This document shows, piece after piece, positions 25,329-33,913 of a stretch of DNA of 64,000 bases. The notes beneath the pieces were generated by a model, which did no database searches, was not told the origin of the DNA, and was given only the letters and a program-made list of their open reading frames with translations. A program made the position numbers and the translations under genes. Each line of letters opens with the position of its first letter. Within the stretch, counting starts at the first letter, position 1. This DNA comes from Bacillus sp. sid0103 (lineage in GTDB: Bacteria > Bacillota > Bacilli > Bacillales_B > DSM-18226), in contig NZ_JAHUWN010000006.1 of assembly GCF_019219025.1 (NCBI RefSeq), positions 204,294 to 268,293 of the forward strand. Direction: 5' to 3'.

Positions 25329-25471
25329 AGGAACATTTGCGAAAATTGCCTAGAAACATGGTACATGATCCTTATTAAGATCCAAAAGCAACAAAGTTTA
25401 CGAAAAGAGCCTTTAATAAAATAGAAAGTAATTTCTTGAATGAAATTATTTTCAGCAAGGGGGGGAATGTA

Positions 25472-26146
25472 ATGACATTTTCGGTAGCAGGTCGCTGTTC
25501 AGCCACGGGTGCGTTCGGTGTCATTGTTACATCCAGCAGTCCATCCGTTGGGGCAAGGTGCCCATGGGCAAAAACGGATGTAGGTGCCATATTAACACAA
25601 AATGTAACGGACCCGAGATTAGCTGCAATTGGATTTTCAGTGTTGGAAAACGGCTTTGATGCGCAATCGGCTATTCGCGCGATGAAGGAGGCATCACCTT
25701 ATCCAGAGTTTCGCCAAATCGCAGTAGTCGATTCAAAAGGAAACTCGGCTGCCTTTACTGGAAGCAAGGCGCTGGGGGTTCATGGAGAATTTTGTGATAA
25801 AAATGTTGCCTGTATCGGTAATCTGCTCAGTGATTGCACAATCCCGGAAGCTATGGGCAGAGAATTTTTACGGACAGAAGGAAAGTCCTTGACAGATCGA
25901 TTAATTTTGGCGATAGAAAAAGGCTTCCAAATGGGGGGAGAGCTCGACCAGGAGCATTCGATCGGACTTCTGGTATTCACTGATGAACCATTCCCTTTTG
26001 TTGACTTACGAGTTGATTATAGTGATAATCCTCTTCAGGATTTAAAAAAATTATGGGAATTATACAAACCACAGGCTAATGATTATAAGGTAAGAGCAGT
26101 TGTGCCTGAATTGGCTCCTTCTTATGGGGTTAAAGGGGACGAGTAA
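25472..26146 (+). CDS. DUF1028 family protein
   Basis: ATG at 25472 follows AAGGGGGGG; a longer frame lacks a site. The 224-residue product matches DUF1028: MTFSVAGRCSATGAFGVIVTSSSPSVGARCPWAK, ILTQNVTDPRLAAIGF and the GSKALGVHGE region. The family is thought to adopt an Ntn-hydrolase-like fold and often accompanies peptide or amino-acid catabolic genes and RidA proteins. It probably hydrolyses an amide in the same pathway (inference). Confidence 0.75.
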   Translation: MTFSVAGRCSATGAFGVIVTSSSPSVGARCPWAKTDVGAILTQNVTDPRLAAIGFSVLENGFDAQSAIRAMKEASPYPEFRQIAVVDSKGNSAAFTGSKALGVHGEFCDKNVACIGNLLSDCTIPEAMGREFLRTEGKSLTDRLILAIEKGFQMGGELDQEHSIGLLVFTDEPFPFVDLRVDYSDNPLQDLKKLWELYKPQANDYKVRAVVPELAPSYGVKGDE

Positions 26147-26256
26147 AAGTGTACTATTGAGAAACCTAACAATAATACACGGGGAAAATGCTTTGAAACT
26201 TGTGTGTTATTATCTTATTAAAGAGAATACAATCGGAGATTAAACTTTTTAAGTCC

Positions 26257-26287
26257 AGAATCCATAGTTGTGGGTTCTATTTTTTTT
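26257..26287 (+). terminator. Terminator
   Basis: AGAATCC and GGGTTCT arms with a T8 tract. Confidence 0.7.
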
Positions 26288-26414
26288 GAAACATGATCAC
26301 CATCCATTTTCTTGTGGGCACTATATAAATGTAAATAAATAGAAGCAGATGGGAGATGACGGTAAGAAAATGATAAGACCGCCTTGTTAATCAATTCAAG
26401 TAAACATCCGGCCG

Positions 26415-26457
26415 CCTCCTTAATGGTTGTAAGTGCAAATTACAATTATTAAGGAGG
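26415..26457 (+). promoter_or_regulatory. SD-sequestering hairpin
   Basis: CCTCCTTAAT pairs perfectly with ATTAAGGAGG, with an inner TTGTAA/TTACAA stem. The right arm contains the AAGGAGG ribosome site of the following truncated MFS gene, so the hairpin would block translation unless opened. It may be a leftover attenuator. Confidence 0.6.
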
Positions 26458-26464
26458 AAACAGG

Positions 26465-26569
26465 TTGGATTTTTATAAAAATGATTCGAAAATGTATTTT
26501 ATTATATTCTTTCATAATCTAATTCCTGCCTATGTAATTGAACGGGATAGGGAGTTAACTGGCGGATAA
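26465..26569 (+). pseudogene. Truncated N-terminus of an MFS transporter
   Basis: TTG 26465, behind AAGGAGG, starts a 34-codon frame. It reads MDFYKNDSKMYFIIFFHN, then LIPAYVIER, which resembles the first segment of Bacillus MFS transporters. It then runs into the 21-bp tandem array and stops. The rest of the gene is absent. This is debris of a drug or metabolite exporter whose 5' regulatory hairpin survives. Confidence 0.6.
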
Positions 26570-26715
26570 GGTGAGTTAACTGGCGGATAGGTTGAGTTAA
26601 CTGGCGGATAAGGTGAGTTAACTGGCGGATAAGGTGAGTTAACTGGCGGATAGGGAGTTAACTGGCGGATAAGGTGAGTTAACTGGCGGATAAGGTGAGT
26701 TAACTGGCGGATAAG
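26552..26715. repeat. Tandem array, 8 copies, 21-bp period
   Basis: Eight copies of a unit containing GAGTTAACTGGCGGATA start at 26552, 26573, 26594, 26615, 26636, 26655, 26676 and 26697. One copy is 19 bp and the others 21. The minus strand gives a long PPVNSPY-type frame, but the off-length unit shifts it and there is no ribosome site, so I do not treat it as a gene. Confidence 0.9.
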
Positions 26716-26948
26716 CGGCATTTACTCGCGCGAGTACTATTTACTCGATAAAGTTCACTTTTTTCTGATGATTTAGCAGGATTTTGTCTATGATTCCAGA
26801 ATATTCGTGCTAGACATCAAATGTTGGAAACAATAATAATATTATGTAAACTAATATAAATACCATACAAAACCAACACCCTTCAGTTGAGGCCTAGTTC
26901 CTTTTAATGGTAAAGTAAATCTATCATTACCAAAAAGGAGTAACTGGA

Positions 26949-27098
26949 ATGAAACATGAGCTTGTCATTGGGGGCACTGGAATGTTAGCTAGTGTCTCTA
27001 TGTGGTAGGTAAATGACGGTTTTCATGTCTCGGTTATTGGTCGTGACCCTGTTCGAATGAGCCGCTTAGTATCAAAGAAGTCCTCGAGCATGATGCTC
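26949..27098 (+). pseudogene. Remnant of a short-chain dehydrogenase/epimerase
   Basis: ATG 26949 after AAAAAGGAG encodes MKHELVIGGTGMLASVSMW, a Rossmann start, then an in-frame TAG at 27006. The same frame continues with VNDGFHVSVIGRDPVRMSRL and ends near 27098. Only about 50 codons survive before the terminator of the opposite gene. Confidence 0.7.
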
Positions 27099-27110
27099 GG
27101 CCACACTAAT

Positions 27111-27142
27111 AACAAAAACCCCCTTCACTTAAAAGAAGGGGG
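27111..27142 (-). terminator. Terminator of the YdeI-like gene
   Basis: CCCCCTTC and GAAGGGGG; on the minus strand a TTTTTG tract follows. Confidence 0.8.
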
Positions 27143-27147
27143 TACGT

Positions 27148-27825
27148 TTATTTTTGTTGCCTTCGATATAAATCCATTGATTTATAGCCATCGCCAAGAA
27201 CTGTGTCCATTTCTAACAAGCGCTTTTCTTGGGTTTCTTTTCGTTTCGCACTGTACACATAGCGGGCCCAATCCTTTTGATAACCAAACGTTAATTGATT
27301 ATATATGTCTAATAAATCTTCATTTTTGCTTAAATACTGTTTAATATCGTCCACATGAACAATATAGTCGTCCACACATTGACTAGCCTTACTGCTATCA
27401 GCCTTTTTTGCCTTTTTAGGGGCTGATTTCAACCCAACCACGGTAAACACATCGTTTAAACTGACCATTCTCGAAAACTTAATGTCACTTCCAAGTGTAT
27501 AGCCTTCTTCATCCATTGCTACAGCCTCAAACAAACTGTCTCGTTCTATGTATTCTTTATATTTTGGATTATTCTTTTTTGGATAGGCAAAATAGACATA
27601 ACCATTTTTCTCGAGTAATTGGTTATCAATTATTGACTGAAGCTGCCGTGCAAATTCTTCTAAACTAAATACAAAAATAAAGATCAGATCATATTTTTCA
27701 TTTTTAAGAGCTGATTCATAATCTAATCCATTCAATTCATCCAATTCTTCCGGTTTGTTTAGAACCAATTTCCGCTGATATTTATTCAAATTAAGTTTTT
27801 CGACAATGGTTTTCGGTGAATTCAT
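27148..27825 (-). CDS. YdeI/OmpD-associated family protein
   Basis: A 225-residue soluble protein. The N-terminal half (LDYESALKNEKYDLIFIFVFSLEEFARQL) is a DUF1801-like domain. The C-terminal half, with YQKDWARYVYSAKRKETQEKRL, is the OmdA/YdeI bacteriocin-protection-associated motif. Function is not known biochemically. It ends 21 bp after the start region of the upstream hydroxyacid dehydrogenase gene, so the two form a minus-strand operon. Confidence 0.65.
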   Translation of the reverse strand: MNSPKTIVEKLNLNKYQRKLVLNKPEELDELNGLDYESALKNEKYDLIFIFVFSLEEFARQLQSIIDNQLLEKNGYVYFAYPKKNNPKYKEYIERDSLFEAVAMDEEGYTLGSDIKFSRMVSLNDVFTVVGLKSAPKKAKKADSSKASQCVDDYIVHVDDIKQYLSKNEDLLDIYNQLTFGYQKDWARYVYSAKRKETQEKRLLEMDTVLGDGYKSMDLYRRQQK

Positions 27826-27846
27826 AGTACAATCTCCTTTGTAAAA

Positions 27847-28821
27847 TTAATGCAATACCTCAGGATTAACAAGGTTCTTAGGGCGCATACCAGATAATCC
27901 TGCTACTAAATTCTCGACAGCAAGTTTGGCCATTTTTAGTTCCGTTTCGTGGGTAGATGATCCAATATGAGGGGTCGTCACGACATTCGGAAATTGCAGC
28001 AGAGGATGATTCACACCGACCGGTTCATTTTGGAACACATCTAATGCCGCTCCATGGATTTTCTGCGTTAGTAATGCTTCAATTAGTGCCTGTTCATCGA
28101 CTGTTTTTCCACGCGAACCATTGACAAATATGGCCGATTTTTTCATCAATTTAAATTCTCGTTCCCCCATTAAATTCTCGGTTTGAGGTGTGAGCGGAGT
28201 CATTAAACAAACAAAATCGGATTCCTTTAGTAAGGTATCAAGTGAACAATAGACAGCATTATATTTTTCCTCAACCTCATGGTTAGGGGTTCGATTATGA
28301 TAAAGAATATCCATGTCAAAACCAAAATGCCCACGTTTCGCAATTAATGAGCCAATTTTACCCATTCCAATAATGCCTAACGTTTTATGGTGAACATCGA
28401 TGGCATATTCTTTTCTGGTTAAATGCTGCTTCCAATTTCCTGTTTTGACGAATTGGTCCAACTCCGGGATGCGTCTTGCCGCAGCAAGCAGTATGCCGAA
28501 AATCGCATCGGCCGTGGTATCCTCAAGTACGCCTGGAGTGTTTGTTCCCATTACGCCGCGCTTGGTCATCTCCTCAAGGGATAGATTATTAAATCCTGTT
28601 GAGTTATTGGAAACAATTTTTAAATTTGGAGCACGATCCAACAATTCTTTATCAACGGGGAGCGCGAGACCAACAATTCCTTCCGCCTCCGTTAGAGCTT
28701 GCAAAAAAGCCGGGTCTGTTTTGGGATTGATTTTTTCAAAAATTTCGACGTTAAATTGGTCTCTAAAACGATCTAGTGTTTCAGAGAATTCAAAGTTGTA
28801 GGCAAGTATTTTTCTTTTCAT
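27847..28821 (-). CDS. D-2-hydroxyacid dehydrogenase (glyoxylate/2-ketogluconate reductase type)
   Basis: A 324-residue protein with NAD(P)-binding LGIIGMGKIGSLIAKR, the NGSRGKTVDEQALIEAL region holding the catalytic arginine neighbourhood, the Glu in DVFQNEPV and the catalytic His in TPHIGSSTHET. These define the NAD(P)-dependent D-2-hydroxyacid dehydrogenase family. The substrate could be glyoxylate, hydroxypyruvate or 2-ketogluconate. ATG at 28821; transcribed before the YdeI-like gene. Confidence 0.85.
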   Translation of the reverse strand: MKRKILAYNFEFSETLDRFRDQFNVEIFEKINPKTDPAFLQALTEAEGIVGLALPVDKELLDRAPNLKIVSNNSTGFNNLSLEEMTKRGVMGTNTPGVLEDTTADAIFGILLAAARRIPELDQFVKTGNWKQHLTRKEYAIDVHHKTLGIIGMGKIGSLIAKRGHFGFDMDILYHNRTPNHEVEEKYNAVYCSLDTLLKESDFVCLMTPLTPQTENLMGEREFKLMKKSAIFVNGSRGKTVDEQALIEALLTQKIHGAALDVFQNEPVGVNHPLLQFPNVVTTPHIGSSTHETELKMAKLAVENLVAGLSGMRPKNLVNPEVLH

Positions 28822-29191
28822 AAGGGAATGAGTCCTTCTCCTTCTGTATGTATGAATATATCTCTAAAGTGACATACAATTTTTAAAGAGTCAACCATAT
28901 AAAATGCGAACTATGTTTGCTGCACCCACATCTGGTGAAATTTTTTTGTATTTTTTAAATTATAGTAGAATATAAAAAAAGAAGATTTTTAGTAAGCGTT
29001 TTCTAAATTTCTCATTATTATTCCCTTTTGTATAAAAAACGTAATTGCAAGGTTTTTTCAGCAAAAATGAAGGGAAGTCTTGAATTCGCTTACATTCTTG
29101 ACGATTACTTTTATTAGGATAATAGTTGTGTTAACTTTAAATGAAAATTTTTGTAGGAAAGGAATTTATTGTTTTAGTTTATTACATGTTA
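28822..29191. other. AT-rich divergent intergenic region before tnrA
   Basis: No supported gene. It must hold the promoters for the minus-strand dehydrogenase gene. AGTAAGCGTTTTCT at 28991-29004 resembles a degenerate cre site. The TnrA box follows at 29192. Confidence 0.5.
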
Positions 29192-29208
29192 TGTTAGAAT
29201 ATATAACA
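29192..29208. promoter_or_regulatory. TnrA/GlnR box
   Basis: TGTTAGAATATATAACA fits the consensus TGTNANAWWWTMTNACA at every defined position, 65 bp upstream of tnrA, implying autoregulation. Confidence 0.85.
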
Positions 29209-29272
29209 TCAGTTATTATTATAAAATTCACACTTTTTAAAATAAACCAAAATAAATAGGGCAGGTGGTATC

Positions 29273-29572
29273 TTGGGCAACGAAAATCCATCCTATCGTG
29301 ATCAAAAGGTCATCACAATAGGAATTGTGATGGAATTAACAGGTCTATCCAGCAGGCAAATCCATTATTATGAAACACGAAAGCTTATTTTTCCTGACAG
29401 GACTCCAAATGGGACGCGCAAGTATTCATTTGCGGATATTGAAAGACTCATAGAAATTGCTGAAAAAATAGAAGAAGGCGTACAAACACATGAAATTCGC
29501 AGAGATCTAGCGAAAAAGGAAAAGCATAAGATGATTATTGGTCAAATCAATTCTCATTTTAAAATGAAATGA
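29273..29572 (+). CDS. tnrA: Nitrogen regulator TnrA (MerR/GlnR family)
   Basis: A 99-residue protein starting at TTG after AGGGCAGGTGG. It parallels B. subtilis Tnr[28 protein letters not shown] is the MerR-type winged helix, followed by [13 protein letters not shown]. The C-terminal [10 protein letters not shown] is the helix by which TnrA is held by feedback-inhibited glutamine synthetase. GlnR would normally be next to glnA, which is absent here. The perfect upstream TnrA box supports autoactivation under nitrogen limitation. Confidence 0.9.
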   Translation: MGNENPSYRDQKVITIGIVMELTGLSSRQIHYYETRKLIFPDRTPNGTRKYSFADIERLIEIAEKIEEGVQTHEIRRDLAKKEKHKMIIGQINSHFKMK

Positions 29573-29603
29573 TAAGGTTTTGGCAGTAATAAACACGCAG
29601 GAT

Positions 29604-29635
29604 GGAGCAAGGCTAACAGGCCTGGCTCTTTTTTC
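29604..29635 (+). terminator. Terminator of tnrA
   Basis: GAGCAAGGC, TAACAG, GCCTGGCTC, then TTTTTT. Confidence 0.8.
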
Positions 29636-29757
29636 TTATCAGAGGAAACATTTAGATGAATGTTTCTTTCAAATTTTTAATCACTTCGCATTATCGCTAT
29701 AATTAGATATAGCCAATAAATTATTAACAGAAATAAGACGAGGAAAGGTGGATGTAA

Positions 29758-30948
29758 ATGAAGTATAACTTTGATGAATTGGTTAATCGCAGGGGAACTT
29801 ATTCAATTAAGTGGGATGGAGGAGAGTTAATTAAACAGATTGGTCTGACTGATCGCTATGATGAAGAGACCATCCCGTTGTTTACAGCAGATATGGATTT
29901 ACCTGTACCCCAGCCGTTAGTAGATGCCTTACATAAGACAGTCGATCATAGGATTTTCGGTTATACCATTTTTCCAAAAGAATATTTTGAAGCCATTCAG
30001 CATTGGTTTAAAAAGAGACATGATTGGGATTTCGCGCAGGAAGAAATTAGCTTTAGCCCCGGAACGGTTCATGCCTTAAATGTTGCTGTCAAAGCATTAA
30101 CCAACCCAGGTGATGGCATTATTATCCAACGCCCAGTGTATCCGCCATTTACTTCGGCGATTCAATCGAACGGAAGAAAAGTTGTAAATAGTCCACTAAA
30201 AGCCAATAGTGAAGGCTATTTTCAAATTGATTTTGACGATTTTGAAGCGAAGGCAAAAGAAGAAACGACGAAAATGTTCATTTTATGTAATCCTCATAAT
30301 CCAACTGGAAGAGTGTTTACTCAGGAGGAATTAAGAAGATTAGCCGATATTTGTGCACAACATGATGTCCTTATCGTTGCGGATGAAATCCACGGCGATT
30401 TAATTCGCCGCAATCAGACCTTTACTCCAATCGCCAAAGTTTCCGAACATCGTGATCGGATTATTACTTTTACAGCGATTAATAAGACATTCAATGTCGC
30501 TGGACTTCATTGTACGAATGTGATTATCTCAAATCCAGAACTTCGCAATACCTATAATAAGGTGATGGGGATGCACTTGCCCTCACCCTTTACCGTTTCT
30601 GCACTGATTGCCGTCTATAATGAAGGAGAAGATTGGTTAGAGCAACTGAAGGACTATATTGATGGGACAATGGAATGGGCTGTCCAATTTTTAGCGGAGA
30701 AAATGCCGAAAGTTAAAGTGAGGATCCCAGAGGGGACCTATATTATGTGGATGGATTTTAGCGGTTATGGGCTCTCGCCGGAAGAAATCCATGATCGGAT
30801 TTACAATAAAGCGAATGTTCTTCTTGAAGATGGGAAGATGTTTGGCAAAGAAGGGGTACAGTGGCAAAGAATTTGTATCCCGTCACCAAGACCACTCATC
30901 CAGGAAGCGTTTGAAAGAATTGCAAGAGAATTTGAAGATGTCAATTAA
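29758..30948 (+). CDS. patB: Cystathionine beta-lyase PatB/MalY-type PLP enzyme
   Basis: A 396-residue fold-type I aminotransferase-like protein. DMDLPVPQPLVDAL near the N-terminus, ILCNPHNPTGRV, the Asp in VADEIHGDLI and PLP lysine K243 in AINKTFNVAGL place it in the PatB/MalY group of C-S lyases. It splits cystathionine or cysteine conjugates to a thiol, pyruvate and ammonia. The amino-acid importer downstream makes cystine or cysteine-conjugate use plausible (inference), although a terminator separates them. Confidence 0.85.
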   Translation: MKYNFDELVNRRGTYSIKWDGGELIKQIGLTDRYDEETIPLFTADMDLPVPQPLVDALHKTVDHRIFGYTIFPKEYFEAIQHWFKKRHDWDFAQEEISFSPGTVHALNVAVKALTNPGDGIIIQRPVYPPFTSAIQSNGRKVVNSPLKANSEGYFQIDFDDFEAKAKEETTKMFILCNPHNPTGRVFTQEELRRLADICAQHDVLIVADEIHGDLIRRNQTFTPIAKVSEHRDRIITFTAINKTFNVAGLHCTNVIISNPELRNTYNKVMGMHLPSPFTVSALIAVYNEGEDWLEQLKDYIDGTMEWAVQFLAEKMPKVKVRIPEGTYIMWMDFSGYGLSPEEIHDRIYNKANVLLEDGKMFGKEGVQWQRICIPSPRPLIQEAFERIAREFEDVN

Positions 30949-30965
30949 TGGGTGGAATATAGACA

Positions 30966-31001
30966 AAAACGCTTGGAACTTACCTTTCAAGCGGTTTTGT
31001 T
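30966..31001 (+). terminator. Terminator of patB
   Basis: AAAACGCTTG and CAAGCGGTTTT, then TGTTTTG. The 290 bp that follow are very AT-rich and hold only promoter-like sequence for the importer. Confidence 0.75.
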
Positions 31002-31293
31002 TTGTGAAAAAAAGTGAGGGCAAGTTATAGGATTTTTAAATATTGAAATACAAATTAATTAAAAAAAGAAAAATAAATTTTTCATTAAGTGCAGGCTTAC
31101 GTAAGTATGAATAAAGAAAGGACTAGAAATCACAAACAACAAAATTATATTATTATATTTTTATAGTTAATTTTTTTGTATATTCATATAGTTTAATTCT
31201 TTTTTTTTGTTAACTATGTGTGCTATATTAGATAAGTAAATTCACTATATTCAGCAAGTGGAGAACAATCTGATAATTAAAGGGGAGAATGAA

Positions 31294-32064
31294 ATGAAGA
31301 AATTAGGTCTATTAAGTTTGTTATTAATCCTTTCTATCTTTATCGCTGCTTGTGGAAGCAAAGAAACAGCAGGCGAGAAAGAAAAAGGTGGAAAAGTATA
31401 TAAAGTCGGTGTTGATACCACTTATCCGCCGTTTGAATTTAAAGAAGGTAACGAGTATAAGGGAATTGATATCGAATTAATCAATGCAATAGCGAAAAAC
31501 CAAGGCATTAAAATCGAACTTTCACCAATGGATTTCGGTGGAATTATTCCAGCAATGCAAGCAAATCAGCTAGATGTGGCCATTGCAGGAATGAGTATTA
31601 CGGATGATAGAAAAAAGGTAGTAGATTTCTCAACACCATATTTTGATGCTGGGTTAACAGTCGTTGTTAAAAAAGATAATTCTAGTATTAAATCAGTAGA
31701 TGACCTTAAAGGAAAAAAGGTTGCAGTTAAAAAAGGAACAACTGGTGCTAAATATGCACAAGATAATGCTGCAAAATTAGGGATTACCGTTACTCAATTT
31801 AATGATAGCCCTGCCATGTTCCAAGAGGTAGCTAACGGAAATGCAGATGCTCTTATTGAAGATTATCCTGTAATTTCGTATGCAATTGCCCAAAAAGACC
31901 TTGGATTAAAAATCGTGGGCGATCGCTTAAATGGAGATCAATATGGAATTGCTGTACTAAAAGGACAAAACGCGGATATTTTGAAAAAAATTAACAAAGG
32001 CCTTGATGAGTTAAAGAAAGATGGAACGTATGATAAAATTATTAAATCGTATCTAGGTGAATAG
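31294..32064 (+). CDS. Polar amino-acid ABC importer, substrate-binding lipoprotein
   Basis: ATG at 31294 follows AAAGGGGAG; a longer GTG frame has no ribosome site. The 256-residue lipoprotein has lipobox FIAAC and a type-II binding domain: VGVDTTYPPFEF, AGMSITDDRKKVVDFSTPYFDAG, and GTTGAKYA. This is the glutamine/arginine/cystine-binding family. It is the first gene of a three-gene importer, and the hairpin after it would favour excess binding protein. Confidence 0.85.
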   Translation: MKKLGLLSLLLILSIFIAACGSKETAGEKEKGGKVYKVGVDTTYPPFEFKEGNEYKGIDIELINAIAKNQGIKIELSPMDFGGIIPAMQANQLDVAIAGMSITDDRKKVVDFSTPYFDAGLTVVVKKDNSSIKSVDDLKGKKVAVKKGTTGAKYAQDNAAKLGITVTQFNDSPAMFQEVANGNADALIEDYPVISYAIAQKDLGLKIVGDRLNGDQYGIAVLKGQNADILKKINKGLDELKKDGTYDKIIKSYLGE

Positions 32065-32082
32065 AGAATATGTGATGATTAG

Positions 32083-32109
32083 GCGCGCTTAATGCGCGCT
32101 TTCTTTTTT
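32083..32109 (+). terminator. Intra-operon attenuating terminator
   Basis: GCGCGC, TTAAT, GCGCGC, then TTTCTTTTTT, between the binding-protein gene and the permease gene. Confidence 0.75.
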
Positions 32110-32126
32110 GAAAGGGGATGAACAAG

Positions 32127-32771
32127 ATGGATATTATTTCTGCAGCATTGCCAATGTTATTAAAAGGGCTTCAAGTAACCCTATATATATTTGTAATTGC
32201 CATTATTCTAGGTTTTTTAATTGGTTTAGTAATAGCGTTATTGCGATTAGCACCAATCAAGTTCTTAAACTGGATTGCTAAGGTTTATGTTGATGCCATT
32301 CGTGGGACACCATTTATTGTACAATTGTTTTTTATCTATTTCGGTGTAAACTCTCTCCAATTGGTTTCCTTAAACAGCACAACCGCTGGGATCATCACTG
32401 TTGCCATAAATGCGGGGGCCTATTTTGCTGAGATTATCAGAGCGGGAATTCAATCGATTGATAAAGGACAGACTGAAGCAGCGAGATCGATTGGTTTTAC
32501 AGGCGCACAAACCATGAGATATGTGGTGCTTCCACAGGCCTTTAGAAGAATGCTACCTACAATTACAAACCAATCAATTATAAGTTTAAAGGATACGTCT
32601 CTTTTATCTGTTATTGGGATTGCAGATTTAACTCAGCAAGGACAAATTCAAGCCTCTGCCACCTTCGAAGCATTTAAGATTTGGCTGGCTGTAGGAATCA
32701 TTTATTTTATTATTATTTATTTATTAACACTGCTTGCTAATTTCATAGAAAGGAGGATTCAGATTAGATGA
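32127..32771 (+). CDS. Polar amino-acid ABC importer permease
   Basis: ATG at 32127 lies nine bases after AAAGGGG; ATG 32118 overlaps that site. The 214-residue permease has the HisM-type start ([19 protein letters not shown]) and the [28 protein letters not shown] loop that contacts the ATPase. About five membrane spans; probably a homodimer. It overlaps the ATPase gene by 4 bp. Confidence 0.85.
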   Translation: MDIISAALPMLLKGLQVTLYIFVIAIILGFLIGLVIALLRLAPIKFLNWIAKVYVDAIRGTPFIVQLFFIYFGVNSLQLVSLNSTTAGIITVAINAGAYFAEIIRAGIQSIDKGQTEAARSIGFTGAQTMRYVVLPQAFRRMLPTITNQSIISLKDTSLLSVIGIADLTQQGQIQASATFEAFKIWLAVGIIYFIIIYLLTLLANFIERRIQIR

Positions 32772-33496
32772 GCATGATCACTGTTAAAAACCTAAGAAAA
32801 TCGTTTGGTAAGGTAGAGGTATTAAAAGATATCAATGCAGAAATAAAAGAAAAAGAGGTAGTTTGCGTTATTGGTCCTTCTGGCTCAGGAAAGAGTACGT
32901 TCCTTCGCTGTTTAAATCGCCTTGAAGAAATTTCAGGTGGAGAGGTAGTCATTAACGGACAGGATATAACAGACCCAAAAATCAATATAAACAAAGTTAG
33001 ACAAGAAGTAGGAATGGTGTTTCAGCAATTTAATCTATTTCCTCATAAAACTGTTTTAGAGAACATCACCATGGGACCTATTAAAATTCACGGGATTGAT
33101 AAAGCAGCAGCTGAAAAATTGGCATTTGAGCTATTAGACAAAGTAGGTCTTAGAGAAAAAGCGAATAGCTTTCCTGGAGAACTATCTGGGGGGCAAAAAC
33201 AGAGGGTTGCGATTGCCAGGGCATTAGCCATGAATCCAAAAATTATGCTATTTGACGAGCCGACATCTGCACTTGACCCTGAAATGGTTGGTGATGTTTT
33301 AGAAGTTATGAAACAGCTTGCTATAGAAGGTATGACAATGGTTGTGGTTACCCATGAAATGGGTTTTGCCAGGGAAGTCGGCGATCGGGTCATCTTCATG
33401 GACGGAGGTTACATTGTTGAAGAAAATAAACCGAATGAGTTATTCAGTAACCCTCAGCACGAACGAACCCAAGCGTTCTTAAGCAAGGTACTTTAA
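32768..33496 (+). CDS. Polar amino-acid ABC importer ATPase
   Basis: A 242-residue GlnQ/HisP-type ATPase with Walker [28 protein letters not shown], signature [16 protein letters not shown] and Walker [14 protein letters not shown]. It starts at ATG within the permease stop and completes the importer. Substrate could be glutamine, arginine or cystine; neighbouring patB favours the last (inference). Confidence 0.9.
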   Translation: MSMITVKNLRKSFGKVEVLKDINAEIKEKEVVCVIGPSGSGKSTFLRCLNRLEEISGGEVVINGQDITDPKININKVRQEVGMVFQQFNLFPHKTVLENITMGPIKIHGIDKAAAEKLAFELLDKVGLREKANSFPGELSGGQKQRVAIARALAMNPKIMLFDEPTSALDPEMVGDVLEVMKQLAIEGMTMVVVTHEMGFAREVGDRVIFMDGGYIVEENKPNELFSNPQHERTQAFLSKVL

Positions 33497-33913
33497 ACTA
33501 CAACATGGTTTCCTACCTGAATAAGGAAAACATGTTAGCAAATTACCTGTTAATATATTTTATTATTTGAGGCGTAGCATATTCAAGCCATTAAATACTA
33601 GAGTTTAAATGACTCTAGTATTTGATGGCTTATTTTTATTTACTATTTTAGTGGTCCTTGTTGGAGAGGATACCTGTGATGTTGGAAAAATACCTGCGAT
33701 TTATATATTCCTATTTCGTTCTCCTCCTAGATAACTCCATTGATTTAAAACCCACCGCTTTTGATATTTATTTTGAACAGAAATTTAAAAAGCTATGTTG
33801 TTTAATAACAGTTAGGATGGACAACCTATAAAAGTTATTTTTTCATTTTGCAACGGAGAGCAAGTTAGTTAGTTTTTAACTTTACAACTGTAATATCATT
33901 AGGAGTGAGTTAA
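33497..33913. other. Intergenic region with no gene
   Basis: It holds an imperfect AACATG hairpin directly after the ATPase gene, then the strong terminator at 33586. The rest is AT-rich without a supported ORF. Confidence 0.5.
33586..33638 (+). terminator. Strong terminator
   Basis: AGCCATTAAATACTAGAGT and ACTCTAGTATTTGATGGCT form a near-perfect 19-bp stem, with a T-rich tail. Confidence 0.8.

Noticed and set aside
26552..26715. CRISPR array
   Set aside because: Repeats are contiguous with no variable spacers, and no cas genes are present. The same holds for the two 52-bp arrays.
26530..26721. Minus-strand frame with PPVNSPY repeats
   Set aside because: It only reflects the 21-bp tandem array read in one frame. 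The 19-bp unit shifts it, and there is no ribosome site or domain.
31002..31293. Riboswitch (T-box or S-box) before the amino-acid importer
   Set aside because: The region is AT-rich but I find no conserved T-box motif or SAM-riboswitch helices.
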